Shown: piece by piece, positions 48,209 to 57,490 of the stretch
Layout: the number at the start of each line of letters is the position of its first letter
Numbering within the stretch: position 1 is the stretch's first letter
From: Silicimonas sp963779765
GTDB taxonomy: Bacteria; Pseudomonadota; Alphaproteobacteria; Rhodobacterales; Rhodobacteraceae
Reading direction: 5' to 3'
Assembly: GCA_963779765.1 (NCBI GenBank)
Contig: CAVZZP010000001.1
Coordinates: 682,001 to 746,000, forward strand
DNA length: 64,000 bases
Made by a program: the position numbers and the translations under genes
Notes under the pieces: model-generated
The model's database searches: none
What the model was told of the DNA's origin: nothing
The model's input: the letters and a program-made list of their open reading frames with translations, nothing else

Positions 48209-49279
48209 TCAGGCCGCTACGGGCAGAAGGGCGGCTTCGGCCTGCGTCAGCGCCCTGCGGCACATCGGCCCATAGGACTGCGGCGCATAGGTCAGGTCGG
48301 GCATCACGTCGAACAGGCGCTGGCGCTGGATGTCTTCGATGGCATCGAGCCGTGCGGCCGCGGGATGGAAGCTTTCCGTTTCGATCCCGTTGGCGATGAG
48401 GATGTGGTGCTTTTCAAGCATGAGGTGGACATAGGTGACGGACCGCGCACCCATGTCGCGGGCGATGCCGGTCCCGTCGACGAGATCGCGGGCGGCCACC
48501 AGCACCTCGTCCGTGCCCCAGAGAGCACGGGCGGGCTGGCCCTGGATCAGCATCCGGTGATCCGGCGACACGATCAGATCGCCCGACGGCCGACCCCGTC
48601 CCAGAGCGCCCTCGCGGATCCGAACCGGACGCAGGTCGGGCATGGCGTAGAGACGCGCGCCCGACACGATGCGGCTGCCGACCCAGAGCACCGGTTGCGC
48701 CCCGCCGTCCTTGGTCTCGACCTTGTCGCCGGCGACCAGATCCTCGACCCGGCGCGGCCCCTCGGGTGTTTCGAGGAAGGTGCCGGGCGTGAAGCAGACG
48801 ACGCCCTCGCCGCCTTCCGAGAGGCGATTGGGAAGTGCCGGCTCCATGACCCCGGACGAGACGTAGAGCGGGGTTCCAGACGGCGGCATGGCGCCCGCGA
48901 ACATCAGAAGCGGCCGCGCCACTTCCGGCATCTCGATCAGCGTGGCGGTCCACGAACGGTGGCCGTCGGTCACCGAGAACGAGCGGTCGAACTCGACCAT
49001 GTCGTCGACGAAGGGCGTGCGCACCCCTTCCTGAACAAGAGCGCGCGCCACGATCCGCCGGGCGCTGGCGGCAGCGCGCTTGCGGTGAAGTTCCCTCGCC
49101 TCGGGACAACTGACGCCCACCAGGCCGCCCGCAGCGGAGTTGATCCGCACGGGTTCGCCTTTCCAGCTCCACATCGCACCGGCATCGAGGGACGTCACGG
49201 GTGCCCCCGCCAGTCCGTCGATCTCGGTCTGCGACCAAGAAATGACGAACGTGCCCATCCGGCCCGTCATCGCGTTCAT
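48209..49279 (-). CDS. Hint-domain (hedgehog/intein-like) protein
   Basis: The 356-residue protein has an N-terminal domain (MNAMTGRMGTFVISWSQTEI) and a C-terminal Hint domain from about residue 160: VCFTPGTFLETPEGPRRVED, then LVAGDKVETKDGGAQPVLWV and VSPDHRMLIQG. Cys at the splice-site start and the His in SPDHRML are preserved. Such Hint_2-type proteins are frequent in Rhodobacterales and often tied to type I-secreted repeat proteins. The self-cleaving activity is inferred, not shown. Confidence 0.88.
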   Translation of the reverse strand: MNAMTGRMGTFVISWSQTEIDGLAGAPVTSLDAGAMWSWKGEPVRINSAAGGLVGVSCPEARELHRKRAAASARRIVARALVQEGVRTPFVDDMVEFDRSFSVTDGHRSWTATLIEMPEVARPLLMFAGAMPPSGTPLYVSSGVMEPALPNRLSEGGEGVVCFTPGTFLETPEGPRRVEDLVAGDKVETKDGGAQPVLWVGSRIVSGARLYAMPDLRPVRIREGALGRGRPSGDLIVSPDHRMLIQGQPARALWGTDEVLVAARDLVDGTGIARDMGARSVTYVHLMLEKHHILIANGIETESFHPAAARLDAIEDIQRQRLFDVMPDLTYAPQSYGPMCRRALTQAEAALLPVAA

Positions 49280-49393
49280 GCTACCTGCCTCGGTATATGT
49301 TCATTTTTTTCAGGGACTTTGCGCCCTTTGTTAAATGATTAACGAGGTCAAGGATCAACGCAATCGATTTGAGCGGCGTTCAATGCGGGCGGC
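49280..49393. other. AT-rich spacer upstream of the Hint gene
   Basis: The minus strand upstream of the Hint ATG is unusually AT-rich for this window (around 49290-49345) and is the likely promoter region. Nothing else is seen. Confidence 0.4.
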
Positions 49394-50257
49394 TTAGAAG
49401 GTGAGACCGAGATGCAACATTCCGACAGCCTGGCCCTCGGGCTGGGCCTCGAACTCGCGGTCGAGCCAGGCGACACCTCCGAAAATCGAGATCCGGTCGC
49501 CTTGCCAGCCGAGGCCAGCGCGAACGCGGCGGCGGAGCGGCGTCAGCTCGTAGCCCAGATTTTCAGGCAGGTAGAGGCTGTCGGCGACCTTCGCCACATC
49601 GGCGCCGAGGTGGAGGCTGATGCCGCGACCGCCGTCGACCGCGGGCAGCCTGTGGCCGGTCGACCCCATGCGCGCCATCGGTCCAGTGCCGGGCGATGGC
49701 GCCCAGGAGAGGTCGATACCCGCCCGCAGCATGTCCTCTGGTCCAAGGATCGCCTCGGCGAAGGGTCGTGCCGAGAGCTGACGCCAGGCGAAGCTGCGCC
49801 CCACCTCGGCCGAGAGCTGCGGGCGCAGGGCGTCCTCGATCTCGAAGCCGTCGTAATCGGGGATGGGATAGCCGAAGATCTCGTGGATTTTCTTCTGAAG
49901 TTCGAGAATGCCCGTATCCGGCCCGACCGCGACGATGTCGCCCCCGAAGCGCAAATCGGCAGCGCCGAAGTCGCGATGGGCGTGCAGACCGAAGGACACG
50001 ACGCCCGCGTGCCGCCGGTCGTCCGGATCGACGGGTGTCTTCAGTTCCGGCGACAGGATGTCGGACCGGAAGCGATATTCCAGGATCGGCCCGCCCCCCT
50101 TCTGGGTGAAGACGCCGGACTGGACCGAGTTGCTCTGCCAGCGGTCGTAGTAGCCCTGGCTGTCGTTCGACACCGCAAGCGACGTTCCGATGACGTCGGC
50201 TGGCGCCGGGGTCGCGCAAAACAGGACCAGCGCGGCGGCAGCCGCTGTCAGCCGCAC
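49394..50257 (-). CDS. LpxR-like outer-membrane protein (DUF2219 family)
   Basis: I use the GTG at 50257 (then RLTAAAAALVLFCATPAPAD, a signal peptide), giving about 287 residues; a longer frame upstream lies in the nrdJ 3' end. The mature part has TSLAVSNDSQGYYDRWQSNS, an NDxxxxxDRWxSNS motif as in LpxR, then beta-strand-rich sequence and a final LHLGLTF with terminal Phe, typical of outer-membrane barrels. LpxR removes the 3'-acyloxyacyl group of lipid A; whether this copy is active is inferred. It overlaps nrdJ by 10 bp. Confidence 0.75.
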   Translation of the reverse strand: MRLTAAAAALVLFCATPAPADVIGTSLAVSNDSQGYYDRWQSNSVQSGVFTQKGGGPILEYRFRSDILSPELKTPVDPDDRRHAGVVSFGLHAHRDFGAADLRFGGDIVAVGPDTGILELQKKIHEIFGYPIPDYDGFEIEDALRPQLSAEVGRSFAWRQLSARPFAEAILGPEDMLRAGIDLSWAPSPGTGPMARMGSTGHRLPAVDGGRGISLHLGADVAKVADSLYLPENLGYELTPLRRRVRAGLGWQGDRISIFGGVAWLDREFEAQPEGQAVGMLHLGLTF

Positions 50258-52548
50258 TTCGAGTGACCGCAGGAGGGGCAGGTCATGCAGCCCTCGATCA
50301 TCCGCATTCCGTACTGGCCGCAATTCGGACAGGCCGGCCACGCCCGGCGGTCAGGTTCACCACCTGGGCCTTGGGGTCGGACTTCAGCCCCAGTCCCTCG
50401 CCCGCGATGAAGCCGATGGAGATCATGTGCCGCTCGATCACGCCGCCGATGGCGGCGAGGATCGAGGGGATGTATTTGCCCTGCATCCAGGCGCCGCCGC
50501 GCGGGTCGAAGACGGCCTTCAGTTCCTCGACCACGAAGGACACGTCGCCGCCGCGCCGGAACACCGCCGAGATCATCCGCGTCAGCGCCACGGTCCAGGC
50601 GAAATGCTCCATGTTCTTCGAGTTGATGAAGACCTCGAAGGGCCGCCGCTGCCCGGCGTGGACGATGTCGTTGATGGTGATGTAGATCGCGTGCTCGCTG
50701 TCGGGCCACTTGAGCTTGTAGGTGTTGCCCTCCAGCGCGGCGGGCCGGTCCAGGGGCTCGGAGATGTAGATGACGTCGCCGTGGGGCTGCGGCGGTTCGA
50801 GCAGCGAGGTCGAGACAACCTCGGGCGTCTTCGGCTGCACCTCCTCGACGCTCAGAACGCTGCCCGTCACCTCGTTCGGGCGGTAGGTCGTGCAGCCTTT
50901 GCAGCCTGTGTCCCAGGCCTGCATGTAGACGTCCTTGAACGCCTCGAAGGAGATGTCCTCGGGGCAGTTGATGGTCTTGGAGATCGAGGAATCCACCCAT
51001 TTCTGCGCCGCCGCCTGCATCCGCACGTGGTCCGATGGGCGCCAGCGTCTGGGCGTTGACGAAATGCTCGGGCAGCGGCGCGTCGCCGAACTTCGGTCGC
51101 GCCACATCTGCACGGCGTAGTCGACCACCTCCTCCTCGGTCCGCGAGCCGTCGTTCTGCAGCACCTTGCGGGTGTAGGCATAGGCGAAGACCGGCTCGAT
51201 CCCGGACGAGACGTTGCCGGCATAGAGGCTGATCGTGCCGGTGGGCGCGATGGAGGTCAGAAGCGCGTTGCGGATGCCGTGCTCGCGGATCGCGTCGCGC
51301 ACGTCCTCGTCCATCGTGCTGCATCGTGCCGGAGGCGAGGTAGGCTCTCGGCGTCGAACAGCGGGAACGGCGCCCTTCTCCTGCGCAAGGTCGACCGAGG
51401 CGAGGTAGGCCGCGCGGGCGATGCGCGTGCAGCCAGCGCTCGGTCTGCGCCGCCGCCTCCTCCGAGCCGTAGCGCAGCGCCGACCATGAGCAGCGCGTCG
51501 GCGAGGCCGGTGACGCCAAGCCCGATGCGGCGCTTGTTCCGCGCCTCCTCGGCCTGCTGCGGCAGCGGGAAGCGCGAGGCGTCGACGACGTTGTCCATCA
51601 TCCGCACGGCGGTCGCGCACCAGGTCGTCCAGCGCCTCCTCGTCCAGCGCCGCGCCCTCGCTCGAACGGGTCGCGCACCAGCCGCGCGAGGTTGATCGAG
51701 CCGAGCAGGCAGGCGCCGTAGGGCGGCAGGGGCTGCTCGCCGCAGGGGTTGGTCGCGGCGATGGTCTCGGCAGTAGGCGAGGTTGTTCATCGCGTTGATG
51801 CGGTCGATGAAGATCACGCCCGGCTCGGCGTAGTCGTAGGTCGCCCGCATGATCCGGTTCCACAGGTCGCGCGCCTGCAGCGTGCGGTAGACCTTGCCGT
51901 CGAAGACCAGGTCCCACGGACCGTCGGCCTTCACCGCCTCCATGAAGGCGTCGGTGACCAGCACGCGACGTTGAAGTTGCGCAGCCGCGCGGCGTCGGAC
52001 TTGGCGGCGATGAAGTCCTCGATGTCGGGGTGGTCGCAGCGCATCGTCGCCATCATCGCGCCGCGGCGCGAGCCGGCCGACATGATCGTGCGGCACATCG
52101 CGTCCCAGACGTCCATGAAGCGACAGCGGCCCCGAGGCGTCGGCCGCCACGCCCTTCACGTCCGCGCCCTTGGGCCGGATGGTCGAGAAGTCGTAGCCGA
52201 TCCCGCCGCCCTGCTGCATCGTCAGCGCGGCTTCCTTCAGGCATGTCGAAGATGCCGCTCCATGCTGTCGGGGATCGTGCCCATGACGAAGCAGTTGAAC
52301 AGCGTCACCGTGCGGCCCGTGCCCGCGCCCGCGGTGATCCGGCCGGCGGGCAGGAAGCGGAAATCCTCGAGCGCGGCGTAGAACCGCTCTTCCCATGCGG
52401 CGGGCTCGGCCTCGACCGCGGCCAGCGCCCGGGCGATGCGGCGCCAGGTGTCCTCGACCGTGCCGTCGACGGGCGTGCCGTCGGCCTCCTTGAGGCGGTA
52501 CTTCATGTCCCAGATCTGTTCGGCGATGGGGGCGGCGAAACGGGTCAT
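50248..52548 (-). CDS. nrdJ: B12-dependent (class II) ribonucleotide reductase, many frameshifts
   Basis: Starts MTRFAAPIAEQIWDMKYRLK at 52548. Pieces in all three frames are collinear: RFLPAGRITAGAGTGRTVTL, MQQGGGIGYDFSTIRPKG, NPCGEQPLPPYG (active-site Cys), APTGTISLYAGNVSSG, MQGKYIPSILAAIGGVIERH and a C-terminal zinc-ribbon-like tail CPNCGQYGMRMIEGCMTCPS ending CGHSKCG. At least ten single-base shifts between about 50340 and 52245 are needed to join them. The span of 2,301 bp fits an ordinary class II enzyme of about 765 residues. It reduces ribonucleotides using adenosylcobalamin. The gene is likely intact in the organism, since each piece is well conserved. Confidence 0.85.
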
Positions 52549-52669
52549 GGCGAGTTCCTTCAGGCGTAGGGAATACCAATCTAGCTTTTGCGCCTTCCCT
52601 GCACAACCGGTTGCAGGTGGCCCAGTGTACAGCTACGATATCCAGTGCGACTTGTGGACGACTCTGTGG

Positions 52670-53098
52670 ATAAGCACCGTCAATCTGCTGAAGCTCTGCG
52701 TCGGCGCCGAAACGGTCGAGGACCTGACCGACTGGCAGAAGACCGCGCGGGCCAAGGGCGCGGACGGGCTGCCGCGCCACGTCACCCGGATGTGGCCGAA
52801 GCGCGAGGAGGAGATCCTGCGCGGCGGCTCGCTCTACTGGGTGTTCAAGGGCGTGGTCCTGGCCCGCCAGCGCGATCCTGCGGCTGGACGAGGTCGACCG
52901 GCGGCGACGGCATCCGCCGCTGCGCGCTCGTGCTGGACCCCGAGGTGATCCGCACCGAGGCGATGCCGAAGCGCCCGTTCCAGGGCTGGCGCTACCTGGA
53001 ACCCGAGGACGCGCCGCGCGACCTGCCGCGCGGCCGGGCGCAACGACGACTTGCCGCCGATGCTGATGGCGGCGCTGTCCGAGATCGGGATCAGGTAG
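52670..53098 (+). CDS. DUF1489 family protein, frameshifted
   Basis: Frame 2 reads STVNLLKLCVGAETVEDLTD, KGADGLPRHVTRMWPKREEE and GGSLYWVFKGVVLARQR, the DUF1489 pattern. The next piece ILRLDEVD, then GDGIRRCALVLDPEVIRTEA and the segment PKRPFQGWRYLEPEDAPRDL lie in other frames, and the end NDDLPPMLMAALSEIGIR reaches TAG at 53096-53098. At least two indels (near 52875-52905 and 53040) occur. The expected ATG before STVNLL reads ATA at 52670; a substitution or indel there is likely, or a TTG at 52652 is used. Widely conserved in alphaproteobacteria; function unknown. Confidence 0.7.
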
Positions 53099-53158
53099 GG
53101 GGCGCGGCCCCCTCGGCGCTGCGCGCCTCACGCCCGGAGTATTTCCGCCAAGAAGAAG
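53098..53158 (+). repeat. Palindrome-plus-tail repeat (Rhodobacterales-type intergenic repeat)
   Basis: GGGGGC-GCG-GCCCCC (53098-53112) is followed by CGGCGCTGCGCGCC and the tail CCCGGAGTATTT then CCGCCAAGAAGAAG, abutting the hisG stop. I recall repeats of this design next to 3' ends in Rhodobacterales. A related copy in reverse orientation is inside rimI at 62230-62283. It may end transcription of the flanking convergent genes. Confidence 0.6.
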
Positions 53159-53160
53159 CT

Positions 53161-53853
53161 TCAGACCCCCAACCGCTTCGACAGGGCCACCCACGCCTCG
53201 CGGGCGGCGGGGGTCCATGTCTCGGCGCGGGTCTTGAAGAGAGCCGCCTGCGAGCGCAGGACGAGGCCGTCCTCGAGCACGCGGAGGTGGTTGGCGCGCA
53301 GCGTCTCGCCGGTCGAGGTGATGTCGGCGATGGCCTCGGCCGTCAGGTTCTTGACGGTGCCCTCGGTCGCGCCCTGGCTGTCGACGAGCTGGTAGTCGCC
53401 CACGCCCTGCTCGCGCAGGAAGTCGCGGATCACGCGGTGATACTTGGTCGCGATCCGCAGGCGGTGGCCGTGGGCGGCGCGGAACAGGGTCGCCACCTGG
53501 TCGAGGTCGTCCAGCGTGACGACGTCCACCCAGCAGTCCGGGACCGCGATCACCAGATCCGCGCCGCCGAAGCCGAGGCCGGCGACCTGACGCACCTTGT
53601 CCTCCCAACGCGCGATCTTCTCGCGCACCATGTCGATGCCGGTGACGCCCAGGTGGATGCGCCCCGCCTCAAGCTCGCGCGGGACCTCGCCGGCCGAGAC
53701 CATGACGAGTTCGACGCCGTCGACGCCCTCGACGGCTCCGGCGTATTCGCGGGCGTGGCCGGAGAGCGCCAGGTCGACGCCGCGCGCGCCGAACCAGGCG
53801 AAGGTCTTTTCCATCAGCCGGCCCTTCGAGGGCACTCCCAGACGCAGGGTCAT
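53161..53853 (-). CDS. hisG: ATP phosphoribosyltransferase catalytic subunit HisG (short form)
   Basis: The 230-residue enzyme begins MTLRLGVPSKGRLMEKTFAW, with ELVMVSAGEVPRELEAGRIH, GVTGIDMVREK and the PRPP-binding NLTAEAIADITSTGETLRAN. It lacks the C-terminal regulatory domain, so it is the HisG-S type that needs HisZ, encoded just upstream with an ATGA overlap. It catalyses the first step of histidine synthesis. Unlike its neighbours, this gene reads without a frameshift. Confidence 0.96.
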   Translation of the reverse strand: MTLRLGVPSKGRLMEKTFAWFGARGVDLALSGHAREYAGAVEGVDGVELVMVSAGEVPRELEAGRIHLGVTGIDMVREKIARWEDKVRQVAGLGFGGADLVIAVPDCWVDVVTLDDLDQVATLFRAAHGHRLRIATKYHRVIRDFLREQGVGDYQLVDSQGATEGTVKNLTAEAIADITSTGETLRANHLRVLEDGLVLRSQAALFKTRAETWTPAAREAWVALSKRLGV

Positions 53854-54923
53854 GCGGCCATCCCCAGGTCGATGAGAAGGCCCGGGCGGATCACGCCGCC
53901 GACGGCCGGGACGCCATCGCCCCCGCCGATGGCGCGGGTCAGCGCGTCGTAGCGGCCTCCGGAAGCGACGGGCGGCAGGCCGGGGCGGCCCTCGGCGTAG
54001 AAGCCGAAGACGAAGCCGTCGTAGTATTCCAGCGTCGTGCGTCCGTAGGCGGCTTCGAAATCCAGCCGACGGAGGTCGACGCCGCGGCCCTCCAGCGCGT
54101 CGAAGCGGTCGGTCAGCCGGTCGACGGCCGCGCCGATGGACGGCAGGTCGATGGCGAGGTCGCGAAGCTGCGAGACCGCGTCGTGGGCCTTGCCGCGCAC
54201 GGCGAGAAGGGCGTCGACCAGCGCGATCTCGTCGCGCGGCAGGGGCGGCACCTCGCGGTCGTCGCGAAGATGGTCGAGGCGGGCGAGGATCTCCTCGGCG
54301 GTGCGCAGCCCGACCTCGACCTTGCCGGCGAGCGGGTCGGACGGATTGCAGGATCGCGCGGTCTTCGCCCGGTTTCGCGTAGCGGCCGAGAAGCGACCGG
54401 AAGCGGCGCGGACGCCAGAGATGGTGGAGGAGTGCGGCCTTGCGCGCGGTGCTGGTCGGCAGCCCCTCGACGGCGGCGCGCAGAAGACCGATGTCGCCCA
54501 TCGCGGCCTTGAGGCCCAGGGGCAGCAGGATCTCGGCGAAGGTGGCGAAGACCTCGGCGTCGGTCTGGGCCGGACCCTGCCCGTCGAACAGCTCGAACCC
54601 GACCTGAAAGTATTCCGACGCGCGGTCGCGGATCGTCCTCCTGCCGGCGGAACACCTCGCCCGCGTAGGTATAGCGGCCCTGCCCGCCGGCCCTCGCCCA
54701 TGTGGCGCTGGACGAGGGGGATGGTGAAGTCGGGGCGCAGCATCATCTCGCCGCGCAGGGGATCGTGGGTGACGAAGGCGCGGGCGCGGATGTCCTCGCC
54801 GTAGAGGTCGAGAAGCGCGCCGGCCGGTTGCAGGACGTCGGTCTCGAAGACCTCGGCGCCGCGCGCCTCGAAGGTGCCGCGCAGGCGGTCGGCCTCGGCC
54901 TTGATGGCGGCCTTGCGGCTCAC
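53850..54923 (-). CDS. hisZ: ATP phosphoribosyltransferase regulatory subunit HisZ, several frameshifts
   Basis: A GTG at 54923 overlaps the hisS stop by 4 bp (GTGA) and gives SRKAAIKAEADRLRGTFEAR. The N-terminus (LRPDFTIPLVQRHMGEGR) and C-terminus (LRRLDFEAAYGRTTLEYYDG, then FVFGFYAEGRPGLPPVASGG) share one frame, while the middle (FELFDGQGPAQTDAEVF, GDIGLLRAAVEGLPTSTARK) lies in others. At least three indels occur near 54350, 54640 and 54690, summing to zero. HisZ resembles HisS but is the regulatory partner of short HisG. The corrected length is about 357 residues. Confidence 0.88.
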   Translation of the reverse strand: MSRKAAIKAEADRLRGTFEARGAEVFETDVLQPAGALLDLYGEDIRARAFVTHDPLRGEMMLRPDFTIPLVQRHMGEGRRAGPLYLRGRGVPPAGGRSATARRNTFRSGSSCSTGRVRPRPTPRSSPPSPRSCCPWASRPRWATSVFCAPPSRGCRPAPRARPHSSTISGVRAASGRFSAATRNRAKTARSCNPSDPLAGKVEVGLRTAEEILARLDHLRDDREVPPLPRDEIALVDALLAVRGKAHDAVSQLRDLAIDLPSIGAAVDRLTDRFDALEGRGVDLRRLDFEAAYGRTTLEYYDGFVFGFYAEGRPGLPPVASGGRYDALTRAIGGGDGVPAVGGVIRPGLLIDLGMAA

Positions 54924-56414
54924 CTCGACAGGATCTCGCGGACGCGGGCGACCATGTCCTCGCGCTTGCACTCGAATTGCGCCGGCTGGTCCTTCCATTC
55001 CTCGTGCGTCGCGGTCTCGGCGATCTTCGCGCCGAGGATCAGGTCCTTGACCTGCACGACGCCTTTCGCCTGCTCGTCCCCGCCCTGGATGATCGCGACG
55101 GGCGAGCCGCGCTTGTCGGCATACTTGAGCTGGTTGCCGAAGTTCTTGGGGTTGCCGAGGTAGACCTCGGCGCGGATGCCCGCCTGTCGCAGTTCGGAGG
55201 CCATCGCCTGGTAGTCGGCCATGCGGTCGCGGTCCATGACGGTGACGACGACGGGGCCGGTGGTGTCGGACTGGCTGCGGCCCTTGGCGCGGAGCGCGGC
55301 GAGAAGGCGGTCGACGCCGATGGAGATGCCGGTGGCGGGGACCTCCTGCCCGGTGAAGCGCTTGACGAGGTCGTCGTAGCGCCCGCCGCCGGCGACCGAG
55401 CCGAACTGGCGCGGGTTGCCCTTCTCGTCGGTGATCTCGAAGGTCAGCTCGGCCTCGAAGACGGGGCCGGTGTAGTAGCCGAGGCCGCGGACGACGGAGG
55501 GGTCGATGACGATGCGGTCGGGGCCGTAGCCCTGCGCGGCGCAGAGGTCGGCGATCTGGCGGAGTTCGGCGACGCCCTGAAAGCCGGTCGCATTGTCGCC
55601 AACGATATCGGTCAATCGGGAAAGTGTCGCACCGGTGTCGGCGCGCTTAGCCTCGGTGAAATGAACGATAGCGTTGGCCTGATCGAGCGACAGACCTGCC
55701 CCTTTCGTGTAATCACCGCTTTCATCTTTGCGACCTTCGCCGAGCAACGCCCGCACCCCCTCCGGCCCCAGACGGTCCAGCTTGTCGATGGCGCGCAGAA
55801 CGATACCGCGTGCAGCATGGTGCTCCTCGGTGTCGGGCAGCCCCGCCGACCTCCAGCACCCCGTTCAGAACCTTCCGGTTGTTCACCCGGATGACGTAGT
55901 CCCCGCGCTCGATCCCCACCGCCTCCAGCGCATCCGCCAGCATCATGCAGATCTCGGCATCCGCGGCGACGCTCGCCGTTCCCACCGTATCCGCGTCGCA
56001 CTGGTAGAACTGCCGGAACCTCCCCGGCCCCGGCTTCTCGTTCCGCCAGACCGGACCCATCGCGAACCGGCGGTAGGGCGTCGGCAGGTCGTTGCGGTGC
56101 TGGGCGTAGACGCGCGCCAATGGCGCAGTCAGGTCATAGCGCAGCGCCAGCCAGTCGCCGGGCTTGTCGCCCTCGGCGTCCTCCTGCCAGGCGAAGACGC
56201 CCTCGTTCGGGCGGTCGACGTCGGGGAGGAACTTGCCCAGCGCCTCGACCGTCTCGACGGCGGAGCTTTCCAGCGCCTCGAACCCATAGAGGTGGTAGAC
56301 CCGCGCGATGGCATCCAGCATCGCCTTGCGTTCGGCGACGTCCGGACCGAAATAGTCGCGGAACCCCTTCGGCGTTTCCGCCTTGGGGCGCGGGGCTTTC
56401 TTCTCCTTGGCCAT
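54920..56414 (-). CDS. hisS: Histidyl-tRNA synthetase HisS, frameshifted near 55845
   Basis: Begins MAKEKKAPRPKAETPKGFRD (ATG at 56414). Class II motifs are visible: RYDLTAPLARVYAQH, then WRNEKPGPGRFRQFYQCDAD, and in the second frame GLGYYTGPVFEAELTF and VAGGGRYDDLVKRFTGQEVP. Frame is lost after VLNGVLEV; the next frame resumes by LRAIDKLDRLGPEGVRALLG. The span is 3n+1, so one base is extra near 55845. Restored length is about 497 residues. HisS is essential in single copy, so this is very likely a sequence error. Confidence 0.95.
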
Positions 56415-56480
56415 GCACCTTCCTCGGGTCGGGTCGGGCGGGGTTTAGCCCGTGTCCCGCAAGGGGGCAAGGAGGACCGG

Positions 56481-56678
56481 ATGACCGAGAGGATCGAGGA
56501 AAGGCTGGCCCACCTGGAGCGGCTGGCCGAGGACCTGAGCGACGTCGTCGCGACCCAGGGGCGTGAGATCGAGCGGCTGACCGAACGTGTGCGCCGCCTG
56601 ATGGATCGCGAGGCGATGCGCGAGTCCGAAGGCACGGGCGGCGTCATCCTGGGCGACGAGAGGCCGCCACACTACTGA
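56481..56678 (+). CDS. slyX: SlyX family protein
   Basis: A 65-residue protein with an AAGGAGG ribosome site. MTERIEERLAHLERLAEDLS, VVATQGREIERLTERVRRLM and the C-terminal ERPPHY are the SlyX pattern: a short coiled coil ending in PPHY. Function is not known. It is divergent from hisS by 66 bp. Confidence 0.9.
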   Translation: MTERIEERLAHLERLAEDLSDVVATQGREIERLTERVRRLMDREAMRESEGTGGVILGDERPPHY

Positions 56679-56699
56679 GCGCGAAAGCCGTCACGGAAT

Positions 56700-56864
56700 C
56701 GTTTCACGCCGTCCCTAGTGTCGCGGCACGGGTTCCCCGACCCGCTCTGGCCGGCCACTCCTACGTCCCGACCGCACCTGCGGTGATCGCGAGGCCGGCC
56801 TTCGACATGCGCTGCCCGAGGCGCTGCTTGTCCCCCGGCGCTCCCGCGACCGGGGGACATTTTT
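56700..56864 (+). ncRNA. Candidate structured RNA ending in a terminator (6S-like?)
   Basis: The gap after slyX has no ORF of interest but strong secondary-structure potential: a self-complementary GGCCGGCC pair encloses 56,760-56,810, with GC-rich flanks CACGGGTTCCCCGACCCGC and CTGCCCGAGGCGCTGC, and a strong terminator stem at the end. The layout of paired ends around an open middle resembles 6S RNA, but I could not confirm the fold or any family. Boundaries are approximate. Confidence 0.35.
56829..56864 (+). terminator. Rho-independent terminator
   Basis: TGTCCCCCGG and CCGGGGGACA form a perfect 10-bp stem with an 11-nt loop, followed by TTTTT. It lies about 150 bp after slyX and would end either slyX mRNA or the candidate RNA before it. 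Confidence 0.85.
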
Positions 56865-56939
56865 GCACAGATAGCTTGCGGATATCGCCCTACCGTGCGC
56901 GGACACGACGGCGTAGGTTTCGGTCAAAGGAGAAATCCC

Positions 56940-57437
56940 ATGACCTATCAAGCCTCGCCCGGCCTCAGCGTCGGACACGTCCATCTCAAGGTGACCGACC
57001 TGGAACGCTCCGTCGCCTTCTACCGCGAGGTGATCGGGCTCGACCTCGTGCAGCGCTACGGGCGCCAGGCGGCCTTCCTGTCGGCGGGCGGCTATCACCA
57101 TCATCTTGGGCTGAATACCTGGGAAAGCCTGGGTGCCCCGCCCGCTCCGCGCCGCGCGCCGGGTCTCTACCACGTCGCCTTCCTGTTCCCCGACCGCCCG
57201 TCGCTTGGCCGGGCCGTTGGCAACGTGGTGGCGAAAGGCGTGAGCATCACCGGGGCGGCCGACCATGGCGTCAGTCTAGCCGTCTACCTCGACGACCCCG
57301 ACGGCAACGGTATCGAGCTGTACTGGGACCGCCCGCGCGAAGATTGGCCGCGCGACGCGGCGGGCGAGATCGAGATGTTCAACGCACCCTTCGACGTGCC
57401 CGCCCTGATCGCCGAAGGCGAGACCGCCACCGTCTGA
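56940..57437 (+). CDS. VOC-family protein (glyoxalase/dioxygenase-like)
   Basis: From the ATG at 56940 (AAAGGAGAA upstream) it has 165 residues: MTYQASPGLSVGHVHLKVTD, VAFYREVIGLDLVQRYGRQA, YHHHLGLNTWESLG and the second-half YLDDPDGNGIELYWDRPRED. His in VGHVHL and HHHLG and Glu in GIELYW are likely metal ligands of the vicinal oxygen chelate fold. It resembles the CatE/catechol dioxygenase-like subgroup. Substrate unknown. Confidence 0.85.
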   Translation: MTYQASPGLSVGHVHLKVTDLERSVAFYREVIGLDLVQRYGRQAAFLSAGGYHHHLGLNTWESLGAPPAPRRAPGLYHVAFLFPDRPSLGRAVGNVVAKGVSITGAADHGVSLAVYLDDPDGNGIELYWDRPREDWPRDAAGEIEMFNAPFDVPALIAEGETATV

Positions 57438-57490
57438 GGCTCTGGACCCGCGCGGCCGGCCCCAATAGGCTGGCCGCCGGAGGAACTGGC

